From contig DIXH01000099.1 in NCBI GenBank assembly GCA_002428605.1, positions 65,375 to 81,263 on the forward strand: a stretch of 15,889 nt of DNA, written 5' to 3'. The notes under the pieces are model-generated. The model did not search any database. It had not been told where the DNA came from and saw only the letters and a program-made list of their open reading frames with translations. The translations under genes were made by a program, and so were the position numbers. This stretch comes from Clostridiaceae bacterium UBA6085. Its GTDB lineage: Bacteria > Bacillota > Clostridia > Clostridiales > Clostridiaceae. This document shows, in pieces, positions 7,132-14,168 of this stretch (position 1 is its first letter; the number at the start of each line of letters is the position of its first letter).

Positions 7132-8172
7132 TCACTCAGCCGGCTTATCCTTTCCCCAGCAAATTATGTTGGCGGCCCAGGCATATCCTATTCCGGCAGC
7201 GACCATTGAAACTACAGTACCATCACTTACCCTGCCTGACTCAAGCGCCAGGTGAAGCGACAGGATCTGGTCGATCTGCCCCATATGCCCGTAATCCTCA
7301 AGGTAAGTGGTCTGGTCTTCCCCCATGCCAAGCTCCCTGAGGAGATTCAGGTGCTCTGACCGTTTGATATGTAGTATGGCAAGGTACCCTATGTCAACTC
7401 TTTCAAGTGAAGCCTTCCTCAGCGCCTCATCGATGCACTTGAGCCAGTTCCTCATCGAAACGTCTTTGAGCCTTGACTTCATCCTTGCGGGTTCAAGCAC
7501 CCTGAGGCTTTTCCTTGATTCCTCGATATTTTCCTTTGTAGCCGGCTTTTCAGTTCCCCCTATTTCAACTCCCACACTCCTTGAAAGACTTCCGTCCGAT
7601 ATGATGTGGGATCCGAGTATCAGGTTCCTGCCAAGGCCCTTTTTGAGAAGTATTGCGCCTCCTCCCGCTGACAGGTCGAACATCATCGAAACATCGTTGT
7701 CAGTGTAGTCAATGAAGTCTCCGTTCCTGTAACCTCCCGCAATGAGCACCGTCCTTGCTTCCTCATCTGCAACCAGCATGTCGCATGCGATCTTCATTGC
7801 AGTCACTGCGGTGCAGCACCTGTTCTGGATATCCACTCCCCAGGCATTCCACGCCCCTATCCTTTCCTGTATGTAGAGGGCGGTTGTCGTCAGCGGATAC
7901 TCCTTCCATTCTTCACCGATCGAAATTATGATATCTATATCCATTGGGTCAGTTCCGGTATTCTTAAGGCAATCAAGGGCAGCAAGCGCTCCCATTTCCT
8001 GTGTGCCGTCCAGAGGTCTGTCGCCGGGAACGTATTTCCTTCTGATTCCAAGCTTCTCAATGACAGCAGCCTCGGTCCATTTGCCCTTAGTAGCTTCAGC
8101 TATCTCCTTAGCTGTCATGAATCCCTTAGGAACATATATCCCGGTACCTGCTATTCCCACATTTTCCTTCAT
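7132..8172 (-). CDS. Ketoacyl-synthase-III-like condensing enzyme (thiolase fold)
   Basis: A 346-residue thiolase-fold protein of the FabH/KAS III type, which forms or transfers acyl thioesters through a nucleophilic Cys. Seen: N-terminal GIAGTGIYVPKGFMTAKEI, the specificity region WTEAAVIEKLGIRRKYV, nucleophile Cys120 (or Cys119) in QNRCCTAVTAMKIA, an MMFDLSAGGGAILL stretch, His268 in AILHIKRS at the FabH HQAN position, and EDYGHMGQIDQ at the position of FabH YGNTSAAS, so His296 replaces the usual Asn. The final GIGYAWAANIICW replaces the usual GGGFTWGA-type glycine loop. The ATG at 8172 is chosen because GGAGGTG sits five bases upstream; the TTG one codon earlier is too close. It is divergent from maoC-bcd-etfBA. 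It could supply a 3-ketoacyl-CoA, act as an HMG-CoA-synthase-like enzyme, or be an acyltransferase; the substrate is unknown. Confidence 0.87.
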   Translation of the reverse strand: MKENVGIAGTGIYVPKGFMTAKEIAEATKGKWTEAAVIEKLGIRRKYVPGDRPLDGTQEMGALAALDCLKNTGTDPMDIDIIISIGEEWKEYPLTTTALYIQERIGAWNAWGVDIQNRCCTAVTAMKIACDMLVADEEARTVLIAGGYRNGDFIDYTDNDVSMMFDLSAGGGAILLKKGLGRNLILGSHIISDGSLSRSVGVEIGGTEKPATKENIEESRKSLRVLEPARMKSRLKDVSMRNWLKCIDEALRKASLERVDIGYLAILHIKRSEHLNLLRELGMGEDQTTYLEDYGHMGQIDQILSLHLALESGRVSDGTVVSMVAAGIGYAWAANIICWGKDKPAE

Positions 8173-8217
8173 CAAGTCACCTCCAGAACTTCAGCGCTGT
8201 AAAAATTTTACCTCTTT

Positions 8218-8246
8218 GCTATAGTCTACCATTTTATTGGTGTCCT
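8218..8246 (-). promoter_or_regulatory. Possible promoter of the condensing-enzyme gene
   Basis: On the minus strand AGGACA (8246-8241) and TATAGC (8223-8218) are 17 bases apart and about 46 bases upstream of the ATG. Each matches the sigma-A consensus at four of six bases. This is a weak candidate; a TTGACC further upstream lacks a good -10. Confidence 0.3.
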
Positions 8247-8360
8247 ATCGAATGAAAAATGTTGTTCCATTACAAATTGGTCAATTTTTTAACAATGTAA
8301 AGCTTTTATGACACAAGCCGTATCTGCTACTCATTTTATAATTTGCAATTTTTGTTCGAG

Positions 8361-8414
8361 AAACATGAAATCAGTCCAATCTGCCAAAAACATGATAATA
8401 CCCTCATGTTTTTG
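8361..8414. promoter_or_regulatory. AAACATGA repeats with an 11-bp inverted repeat, candidate operator
   Basis: The 548-base gap between the condensing enzyme and maoC is AT-rich and has no gene. It holds AAACATGA at 8361-8368 and 8388-8395 and its reverse complement at 8404-8411. The last two form a perfect inverted repeat, CAAAAACATGA-N8-TCATGTTTTTG (8385-8414). A further reverse copy lies at 8679-8686, just downstream of the maoC -10. The lack of a T tail argues against a terminator. The local TetR protein is the obvious candidate binder, but the motif is not seen at the tetR promoter. Confidence 0.45.
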
Positions 8415-8628
8415 TGATTACTTGATTTTTTGATTGCAAAAATTCACCAATATTGCCTTTTCAGTAATATTTTGGCGATATTGCTGCATTTATGTCTTTT
8501 TATCTATTTTCATATTCTCTGATCACCATTCCGGAAAGCGAGATTCCATATGAAATTGCTGGTACTTTATGAATTTTTCAGCGATAAACTGCTCTTTTTT
8601 AAATAAATAAATATTTAACAATTTTCTA

Positions 8629-8657
8629 TTGCAATACTGAATGACTCTGGATATAAT
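8629..8657 (+). promoter_or_regulatory. Sigma-A promoter of maoC-bcd-etfB-etfA
   Basis: TTGCAA (8629-8634), a 17-base spacer and a perfect TATAAT (8652-8657). The start is expected near 8664, giving a leader of about 57 bases to the maoC ATG at 8721. The reverse AAACATGA copy at 8679-8686 falls inside this leader, where a bound repressor would block elongation. Confidence 0.8.
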
Positions 8658-8720
8658 GAACTCAATATGAAAGAACCTTCATGTTTAGTGAAGCGTCTTA
8701 TCAAATTGTGGAGGGAAAAA

Positions 8721-9137
8721 ATGAAAGGTTTGACAGTGAACGAAATCAAGGTCGGTGACACAGCCTCTTATCAGAGGACAGTAACAGAAGCAGACGTGGC
8801 TATGTTCGGAGGAATATCCGGAGACCTGAATCCGGCTCATTTCAATGAATTGTATGCCAAGGAGACCATATTCAAAGGCAGGATAGTGCATGGCATGCTT
8901 ACCGCCTCCTATTTCTCGACAGTGTTCGGAACCTTCCTTCCAGGACCGGGGACGATATACCTTGCCCAGGACCTCAAATTCCTGAAGCCGGTAAGATTCC
9001 ACGACACGATCAAGGCCGTCGTCACAGCTACTGAAATCAACACAGAGAAGAACAAGGTCACTTTCGAGACAGTCGCATACAATCAGGATGGCGATGTCGT
9101 GGTAAAGGGCTGCGCGACTCTGATGCCGCCAAGATAG
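8721..9137 (+). CDS. MaoC-type (R)-specific enoyl-CoA hydratase
   Basis: A hotdog-fold hydratase that adds water to trans-2-enoyl-CoA to give (R)-3-hydroxyacyl-CoA, or the reverse. The 138 residues match single-domain PhaJ/MaoC enzymes. The hydratase-2 motif is intact: D35-x-N-P-x-H40 in ISGDLNPAHFNELYA, followed by the GRIVHGMLTAS helix (54-64) and KFLKPVRFHDTI, a typical second strand. The ATG at 8721 has GTGGAGGG five bases upstream; an in-frame ATG at 8667 lies at the predicted transcription start and lacks a ribosome site, so it was rejected. It is the first gene of a four-gene operon, 10 bases before bcd, in the place where clostridial butyrate operons normally have crt. An unrelated role in (R)-hydroxyacyl supply is possible. 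Confidence 0.9.
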   Translation: MKGLTVNEIKVGDTASYQRTVTEADVAMFGGISGDLNPAHFNELYAKETIFKGRIVHGMLTASYFSTVFGTFLPGPGTIYLAQDLKFLKPVRFHDTIKAVVTATEINTEKNKVTFETVAYNQDGDVVVKGCATLMPPR

Positions 9138-9147
9138 GAGAGATAAA

Positions 9148-10287
9148 ATGGATTTTTTACTGAATGAAAAGCAAAAGATGATGCAGAAGCTGTTCAGGGA
9201 CTTCGCGGTCAATGAAGTGAAGCCCATTGCAACTGAGGTTGACGAGGAAGAGAGGTTCCCTGTCGAAACCGTCGAAAAGATGGCAGAGATAGGAATGCTT
9301 GGAATACCATTCTCCTCAGAATACGGAGGATGCGACGGGGACAACCTTTCGTATGCAATTGCTGTAGAAGAGATGTCCAGGGTCTGCGGAACCACAGGAG
9401 TCATACTCTCAGCCCATACCTCACTTGGCGCAAGCCCTATTGCAAGCTTTGGAACACCCTCTCAGAAGGAGAAGTACCTGAGGCCTCTTCTAACAGGAGA
9501 AAAGCTCGGAGCCTTCGGACTGACTGAGCCCAATGCCGGCTCGGACTCAGCAATGCAGGAATCAAAGGCTGTCCTTGACGGCGACCACTACATCCTGAAC
9601 GGTTCCAAGATATTCATCACCAACGGCGGTTATGCTGACATATACATTGTCTTTGCAATGACTGACAAGACAAAGGGCACCAAGGGCATTTCCGCATTCA
9701 TAGTCGAGAAGGACATGCCGGGCTTCAGCATAGGAAAGAAGGAGCTTAAGCTTGGAATAAGGGGAAGCTCAACAACAGAGCTGATATTCAAGGATGTCAG
9801 GGTCCCTTCAGAGAATCTTCTCGGAAAGGAGGGCATGGGCTTCAAGATAGCCATGCAGACCCTCGACGGAGGAAGGATAGGAATAGCTGCACAGGCTCTT
9901 GGTATAGCCCAGGGCGCAATCGACGAAGCGGTAGAATACGTGAAGCAGAGGAAACAGTTCGGCAAGCCCATATCTGCATTCCAGAACACGCAGTTCGCAC
10001 TTGCAGACATGCAGACCGAAACCGATGCAGCAAGGCTTCTTACATATAGGGCAGCGTTCATGAAGGATGCAGGGCTCCCTTATTCAAAGGAAGCTGCGAT
10101 GGCAAAGCTCTATGCATCAGAGACAGCCTCAAGGGTTACCAACAAGGCAATACAGCTCCTCGGCGGATACGGATATACAAGGGAGTACCCGGTTGAGCGT
10201 ATGTACAGGGACGCAAAGATTACTGAGATCTACGAAGGCACTTCCGAAGTCCAGAGAATGGTCGTCTCTGCCTTCATTCTGAAATAG
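9148..10287 (+). CDS. bcd: Butyryl-CoA dehydrogenase (short-chain acyl-CoA dehydrogenase)
   Basis: FAD enzyme that, with EtfAB, reduces crotonyl-CoA to butyryl-CoA while bifurcating electrons to ferredoxin in Clostridia. Its 379 residues equal the length I recall for clostridial Bcd, and long blocks are near-identical by memory: FAVNEVKPIA (18-27), VCGTTGVILSAHTSLGASPI, GAFGLTEPNAGSDSA, GSKIFITNGG, DGGRIGIAAQALGIAQGA, RKQFGKPISAFQ, GGYGYTREYPVERMYRDAKI and EIYEGTSEVQRM. The catalytic base is the Glu of YEGTSE (about residue 367). It starts at an ATG after GGAGAG, 10 bases after maoC, and is followed 14 bases later by etfB. The acyl-chain specificity is inferred from similarity; another short-chain acyl-CoA is possible given the unusual operon partners. 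Confidence 0.95.
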   Translation: MDFLLNEKQKMMQKLFRDFAVNEVKPIATEVDEEERFPVETVEKMAEIGMLGIPFSSEYGGCDGDNLSYAIAVEEMSRVCGTTGVILSAHTSLGASPIASFGTPSQKEKYLRPLLTGEKLGAFGLTEPNAGSDSAMQESKAVLDGDHYILNGSKIFITNGGYADIYIVFAMTDKTKGTKGISAFIVEKDMPGFSIGKKELKLGIRGSSTTELIFKDVRVPSENLLGKEGMGFKIAMQTLDGGRIGIAAQALGIAQGAIDEAVEYVKQRKQFGKPISAFQNTQFALADMQTETDAARLLTYRAAFMKDAGLPYSKEAAMAKLYASETASRVTNKAIQLLGGYGYTREYPVERMYRDAKITEIYEGTSEVQRMVVSAFILK

Positions 10288-10301
10288 GACGGGTGGATAA
10301 T

Positions 10302-11090
10302 ATGAATATAATTGTTTTGCTAAAGCAGGTACCGGATACCACAGAGATGAAGGTAGACAAGGAGACAGGAACACTCATAAGGGCAGGCGTGCCGACGATA
10401 ACAAATCCGGACGACCTTGCAGGCTTTGAGGCCGCATTAAGGCTCAAGGACAGGATGGGTGCAAAAGTCACAGCAGTCACCATGGGGCCTCCGCAGGCTG
10501 AATCCATGCTAAGGGAGCTTTATGCAATGGGAGCGGATGAAGCTGTCCTCATAACCGACGCAAAGTTCGGAGGAGCTGATACGTGGGCAACATCCAACAC
10601 ACTTACAGCAGTACTCAGGAACATGAGCTATGACCTGATCATCGCAGGACGACAGGCAATCGACGGAGACACCGCCCAGGTGGGACCGCAGACCGCTGAA
10701 AAGCTGGGGATCCCTCAAATAACCTATGTTGAAGATATCATAGATGTTAAAGATGGACACATAACTGTCAAAAAGTCCCTTGAGGACACCTACGAGATCC
10801 TTGAAGCAAAGCTTCCAATACTGATAACCACACTCAGCACCATAGCAAAGCCAAGATACATGAGAGTCAGGGGGATCTCCGACTGCTTCAAGAAGGAGAT
10901 CAGGAGGATCACCTTCAACGACGTTGAAATTGACCCTGCGATAATAGGACTGAAGGGATCACCGACAAAGGTCAGGAAGACCTTCACCAAGGAAGTCGGG
11001 ACCACATCACAGATGTTCACACTGAACGCTGAAGATTCAGCGAAGAAGATCGCCGAGCTCCTCTTTGAGAAGCAGTACATACTGAAGTAA
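10302..11090 (+). CDS. etfB: Electron transfer flavoprotein beta subunit
   Basis: Beta subunit of the heterodimeric flavoprotein that partners Bcd. It is 262 residues from the ATG at 10302; GGGTGG lies five bases upstream, and the in-frame GTG at 10293 falls within that ribosome site. Seen: MNIIVLLKQVPDTTEMKVD at the N-terminus, NPDDLAGFEAALRLKD, GADTWATSNTLTAVLR (about 92-107), GRQAIDGDTAQVGPQTAEKLG (in two parts, about 118-138) and RYMRVRGI. The NAD-side GADTxATS and flavin-side AIDGDTAQVGP motifs are those of clostridial, bifurcating-type EtfB. It lies between bcd and etfA, nine bases before the latter, consistent with one transcript and a Bcd-EtfAB complex in the cytoplasm. Confidence 0.96.
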   Translation: MNIIVLLKQVPDTTEMKVDKETGTLIRAGVPTITNPDDLAGFEAALRLKDRMGAKVTAVTMGPPQAESMLRELYAMGADEAVLITDAKFGGADTWATSNTLTAVLRNMSYDLIIAGRQAIDGDTAQVGPQTAEKLGIPQITYVEDIIDVKDGHITVKKSLEDTYEILEAKLPILITTLSTIAKPRYMRVRGISDCFKKEIRRITFNDVEIDPAIIGLKGSPTKVRKTFTKEVGTTSQMFTLNAEDSAKKIAELLFEKQYILK

Positions 11091-11099
11091 GGAGACGAT

Positions 11100-12140
11100 A
11101 TGATGAATATTAAGGAATACAGGGACATATACGTCTTTTGCGAGATAAGGGACGGCAAGATACATGATGCTTCCCTTGAACTCCTCGGAGAGGCAAACAA
11201 GCTGGTATCCGGCAGGCCAAACCTGGGCTACAAGGTAGTCGGAGCAATAATAGGCAATGTTTCGGATGAGACCCTTGAACAGGCAGGCCACCATGGAGCA
11301 TGGAAGGTGATAAACCTCAGGAATGAAGGGATAAACCACTACAGCACTGAAATATACACAACTCTCCTGTCAAGGATGATTGACGAAGTAAAGCCAGACA
11401 TCCTTCTCATCCCGGCAACAGTGCTCGGAAGGGACCTTGCACCGAGGCTTGCTGCAAGATGCGACACAGGGCTTACAGCAGATGCCACGAAGCTTGAATT
11501 CGACCCGGAGAACGAGAACAGCTCCCTCCTTTATGTCACAAGACCAGCTTTTGGAGGAAACCTGTTCGGAACCATAGTTTGCGAAAACACAAGGCCTCAG
11601 ATGACATCAATAAGACCTGGAGTCATGGAGCCCCTCAAGTCCGATGCAACAAGAGAATTCACTGTTGAAAAGAAGGAAGTCGAGATTTCAGGAATTAAAG
11701 ACTCTGTCAAGGTTCTTGAAGTGATTCCAAAGCCCCATAAAGGTGTTGATATTGCCAAGGCAGACCTCATAATATCAGGTGGAAGAGGAATCGGAGACAA
11801 CTTCAAGATACTCAGGGAGGTTGCTGACAAGATCGGCGCCGAGGTAGGAGCGTCCAGAGCGGTTGTCGATGCAGGCATCATGGAGAAGGATGTCCAGGTA
11901 GGACAGACTGGAAAGACCGTAAGGCCAAAGGTATACATCGCCTGCGGAATTTCCGGAGCAGTACAGCATGTAGCAGGCATGGAGAAATCAGATTTCATAA
12001 TAGCCATAAATAAGGATCCCGGAGCTCCTATCTTCAAGACAGCTAACATCGGAATCCTTGGAGATGCCCTTGAGATCCTTCCGCGTCTCGCTGACGAGAT
12101 TGAAAGGATCAGACAGGAGATAAAGAAAGAGAACGCATAA
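11100..12140 (+). CDS. etfA: Electron transfer flavoprotein alpha subunit
   Basis: Alpha subunit that carries the electron-transferring FAD. 346 residues, slightly longer than mitochondrial mature ETF-alpha and within the range for clostridial forms. The C-terminal FAD domain is unmistakable: LIISGGRGIGDNF (about 222-234), GASRAVVDAG (about 249-258), VQVGQTGKTVRPKVYIACGI, SGAVQHVAGM and AINKDPGAPIFKTANIGILG. The N-terminal domain holds VFCEIRDGKIHDASLELLGE. Two in-frame ATGs (11100 and 11103) follow GGAG; either could be used. It is the last gene of the operon, followed by a long hairpin at 12185. No ferredoxin-like N-terminal extension is present. Confidence 0.96.
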   Translation: MMNIKEYRDIYVFCEIRDGKIHDASLELLGEANKLVSGRPNLGYKVVGAIIGNVSDETLEQAGHHGAWKVINLRNEGINHYSTEIYTTLLSRMIDEVKPDILLIPATVLGRDLAPRLAARCDTGLTADATKLEFDPENENSSLLYVTRPAFGGNLFGTIVCENTRPQMTSIRPGVMEPLKSDATREFTVEKKEVEISGIKDSVKVLEVIPKPHKGVDIAKADLIISGGRGIGDNFKILREVADKIGAEVGASRAVVDAGIMEKDVQVGQTGKTVRPKVYIACGISGAVQHVAGMEKSDFIIAINKDPGAPIFKTANIGILGDALEILPRLADEIERIRQEIKKENA

Positions 12141-12184
12141 CCAAGATACGCAGTCTATAAAGCTGCACTGCCACACATTCCATG

Positions 12185-12223
12185 AAGCGAGAGAGTGTCA
12201 TTTCTGATTTTCTCTCGCTTTAT
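12185..12223 (+). terminator. Terminator hairpin after etfA
   Basis: AAGCGAGAGA (12185-12194) pairs perfectly with TCTCTCGCTT (12211-12220) across a 16-base loop, about 44 bases past the etfA stop. The tail (TATCATTAATATTT) is AT-rich but not a clean T run. The remaining roughly 200 bases up to 12428 hold no gene or other clear signal. Confidence 0.65.
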
Positions 12224-12428
12224 CATTAATATTTCGCCACATGAAATCATCTCTTCAAATCTTAAGGGAATATTTTTCTAAGTTTCAATAGAATAACATT
12301 TGAATTATGAAACATTGGTCTCATTTAGACTTTGCAGTGTGATTGTTCCGCCTGGTTTGATTAGCTTGACTCAATAAGACTTATCATCTAAAAATCGCTT
12401 GCTAATTCTTTTCAATGACCAGAATGAG

Positions 12429-12454
12429 AGAACGCCTGAAATTTCAGGCGTTCT
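12429..12454 (-). terminator. Perfect 26-bp palindrome overlapping the end of the aldolase gene
   Basis: A perfect 26-base palindrome with arms AGAACGCCTGAAA and TTTCAGGCGTTCT. On the minus strand its first arm contains the last codons and the TGA stop of the aldolase gene. The minus-strand tail, CTCATTCT, is only moderately T-rich. On the plus strand the hairpin is followed by TTGC, so it may also back up termination of the etf transcript. Confidence 0.6.
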
Positions 12455-13505
12455 TTGCATTCCATATTCTCATGAGTTCAGTGATGTCATTTGCAAGGCT
12501 CCTTACATCCTCTTCCCTGGTAGCCCAGCTGGTGCAGAATCTCACGGCACTATGGCCTTCATCCGCCTTCTGCCAGAATGAGTAGGCATAATTTTCACCA
12601 AGCTTCTCAAGCACCTCATCAGGAATTATCGGGAACTGCTGGTTTGTCGGAGTATCTATGAGGAAACCGCAGCCGGCTTCTTTAAGAGCATCCTTTATGA
12701 TTGAGGCCATCCTGTTGGCATGGGCAGATATTCCGAAATAGAGGCCATCCTCGAACAGTGCAAGGAACTGTACCCCAAGAAGCCTTCCTTTAGCAAGGAG
12801 TCCGCCCTTCTGCTTGATTATATACCTGAAATCTTCCCTTATACATTTATCCTTTATGACAAGGGCCTCTCCGAAAAGGGCTCCAACCTTGGTTCCACCG
12901 ATATAGAAGGCATCGCAGCACTCCGTTATGACTTTAAGGTCAAGGTCGTTGCCTTCACAGGTGAGACCATAACCAAGCCTTGCACCATCCATGTAGAGAT
13001 ATAATCCACACTCTCTGCAGACCTCGCTCAGCTCCTGAAGCTCCTTTCTGCTGTACACAGTGCCAAGCTCAGTGGGGTTCGAAATGTAGACAAGCTTCGG
13101 CTGGGCGATATGCTCATGTGTCACGTCATTGACATGGGCAAGATGAACCTTCCTGACAGCCTCAGCGGTGATCTTTCCATCAGAAGAAGGAAGCTCCATT
13201 ACCTTATGTCCGGTTGATTCTATGGCGCCTGACTCGTGGGTGCTGATATGTCCTGAGGCTGCTGACACCGCGCACTGGTGGGGTCTTAAGGCAGCTGAGA
13301 TCAGCGTCAGGTTAGTCTGTGTACCGCCGACGAGGAAATGGACATCAATGTCCTCATTTCCGCACAGGTCCTTTATTATATCTGCAGCCATAAGGCAATA
13401 CTCATCCTCGCCATACCCCGGCGTCTGGACCATATTGGTATCAATTAGTCTCTCAAGTACTGATGGGTGAGCACCCTCGCTGTAGTCATTGTTGAATCTG
13501 ATCAT
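12444..13505 (-). CDS. Threonine aldolase-family PLP enzyme (beta-eliminating lyase fold)
   Basis: Fold-type I PLP enzyme, probably cleaving L-threonine or L-allo-threonine to glycine and acetaldehyde. 353 residues. Seen: NDYSEGAHP (6-14), YGEDEYC (31-37), GGTQTNLTLISAAL (60-73), GHISTHESGAIESTGHK (85-101), the PLP-nitrogen Asp173 with Arg177 in YMDGARLGYGL, Schiff-base Lys206 in YIGGTKVGALFGEA, and substrate-binding RFCTSWATREEDV near the C-terminus. The start at 13505 is preferred because family members, as I recall, begin with M-x-F-x-NDYSEGAHP, and AAGGCGG lies upstream. The same frame opens at an ATG at 13559, adding 18 residues, but a TATAAT sits across that ATG. It is divergent from the thioesterase and not obviously co-transcribed with anything else. 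Confidence 0.9.
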   Translation of the reverse strand: MIRFNNDYSEGAHPSVLERLIDTNMVQTPGYGEDEYCLMAADIIKDLCGNEDIDVHFLVGGTQTNLTLISAALRPHQCAVSAASGHISTHESGAIESTGHKVMELPSSDGKITAEAVRKVHLAHVNDVTHEHIAQPKLVYISNPTELGTVYSRKELQELSEVCRECGLYLYMDGARLGYGLTCEGNDLDLKVITECCDAFYIGGTKVGALFGEALVIKDKCIREDFRYIIKQKGGLLAKGRLLGVQFLALFEDGLYFGISAHANRMASIIKDALKEAGCGFLIDTPTNQQFPIIPDEVLEKLGENYAYSFWQKADEGHSAVRFCTSWATREEDVRSLANDITELMRIWNAKNA

Positions 13506-13699
13506 GTCATATACCGCCTTTTCAAGCCCTTTAAGGGCAATCTTCTCAATAATAAACATTATATCACCATATTCCCTCCCGTTTCATCATGATTTGAGTA
13601 GAAGAGCTTCAAACAGCCCGGCTCCAGGTTTTATTTCAAACTCTTTTAGGCTACAATATATCCATGTGCAAACTTAAGAAAACCCCGGAGGAAAGATAT

Positions 13700-14131
13700 A
13701 TGGAAAAGCTTATAAGATATGAACATGCAGCCCAGTACTATGAGACCGACATGATGGGAGTGATACACCACTCGAATTACATAAGATGGTTCGAGGAAGC
13801 AAGGGTGGATCTTCTTGGTAAGCTCGGCATGCCCTACAGGGACATGGAGGACCAGGGGCTGATCATTCCGGTTCTTTCAGCTTCAGCTGAATACAAGTCG
13901 ATGGTAAGGTATGGTGACATAGTCTATATTACCCCGAAGCTTACAGTCCTCACACCAGTAAGGATGACCATGGAGTATACCATTACAGACAAGATTTCAG
14001 GTGATCTAAGGACCATAGGCTCCACAAGCCACGCTTTCCTGAACAGGAGCCTGAAGCCAATAGCAATCAAGAAGACACACAGGGATATTTATGAGCTGCT
14101 GCTTGAAGCTGTCGGAAAGGACCTGTTCTAA
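13700..14131 (+). CDS. YbgC/FadM-type acyl-CoA thioesterase (4HBT hotdog fold)
   Basis: Small hotdog-fold thioesterase that hydrolyses acyl-CoA to free acid and CoA. 143 residues, the usual 130-145. The catalytic signature is intact: YYETDMMGVIHHSNYIRWFE (13-32), with Asp17 as the likely catalytic residue and HHSNY matching the YbgC HASYL region. EARVDLLGKLG starts the central hot-dog helix, and YGDIVYI is the typical following strand. The ATG at 13700 is chosen because GGAGG lies eight bases upstream; the in-frame ATG at 13664 has no ribosome site. A TACAAT at 13652-13657 may be the -10. The substrate could be a short-chain, aromatic or branched acyl-CoA. It stands alone, ended by a strong hairpin. 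Confidence 0.88.
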   Translation: MEKLIRYEHAAQYYETDMMGVIHHSNYIRWFEEARVDLLGKLGMPYRDMEDQGLIIPVLSASAEYKSMVRYGDIVYITPKLTVLTPVRMTMEYTITDKISGDLRTIGSTSHAFLNRSLKPIAIKKTHRDIYELLLEAVGKDLF

Positions 14132-14137
14132 ATTTTA

Positions 14138-14168
14138 ATGCCGCAGTCTTTTGAACTGCGGCATTTTT
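14138..14168 (+). terminator. Rho-independent terminator between convergent genes
   Basis: ATGCCGCAGT pairs perfectly with ACTGCGGCAT around a seven-base loop and is followed by a T run (14164-14168). It starts seven bases after the thioesterase stop. The convergent mtlD ends directly at its edge, and the minus-strand side has an AT-rich tail, so it may serve both directions. Confidence 0.9.

Noticed and set aside
8445..8485. AATATTGCC and GGCGATATT arms that could pair
   Set aside because: One wobble pair and a long AT-rich loop; in such an AT-rich gap this is likely by chance.
8472..8488. Second possible sigma-54 site upstream of maoC (TTGGCGATATTGCTGCA)
   Set aside because: The GG-N10-GC spacing is right, but the bases after TTGGC and at the start of the -12 box do not match, and a near-perfect sigma-A promoter lies closer to the gene.
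8667..8720. N-terminal extension of the MaoC protein from an ATG at 8667
   Set aside because: The ATG coincides with the predicted transcription start and has no ribosome site, while the ATG at 8721 has GGAGG and gives the family-like N-terminus.
8685..9404. Minus-strand open frame of 239 codons across maoC and bcd
   Set aside because: It is a shadow of two well-identified plus-strand genes and includes their intergenic ribosome site; no family features.
12368..12396. TTGACT and TAAAAA 17 bases apart on the plus strand, possible promoter of a small RNA before the palindrome at 12429
   Set aside because: The -10 is poor, the transcript would be only about 50 bases, and no conserved RNA structure is seen.
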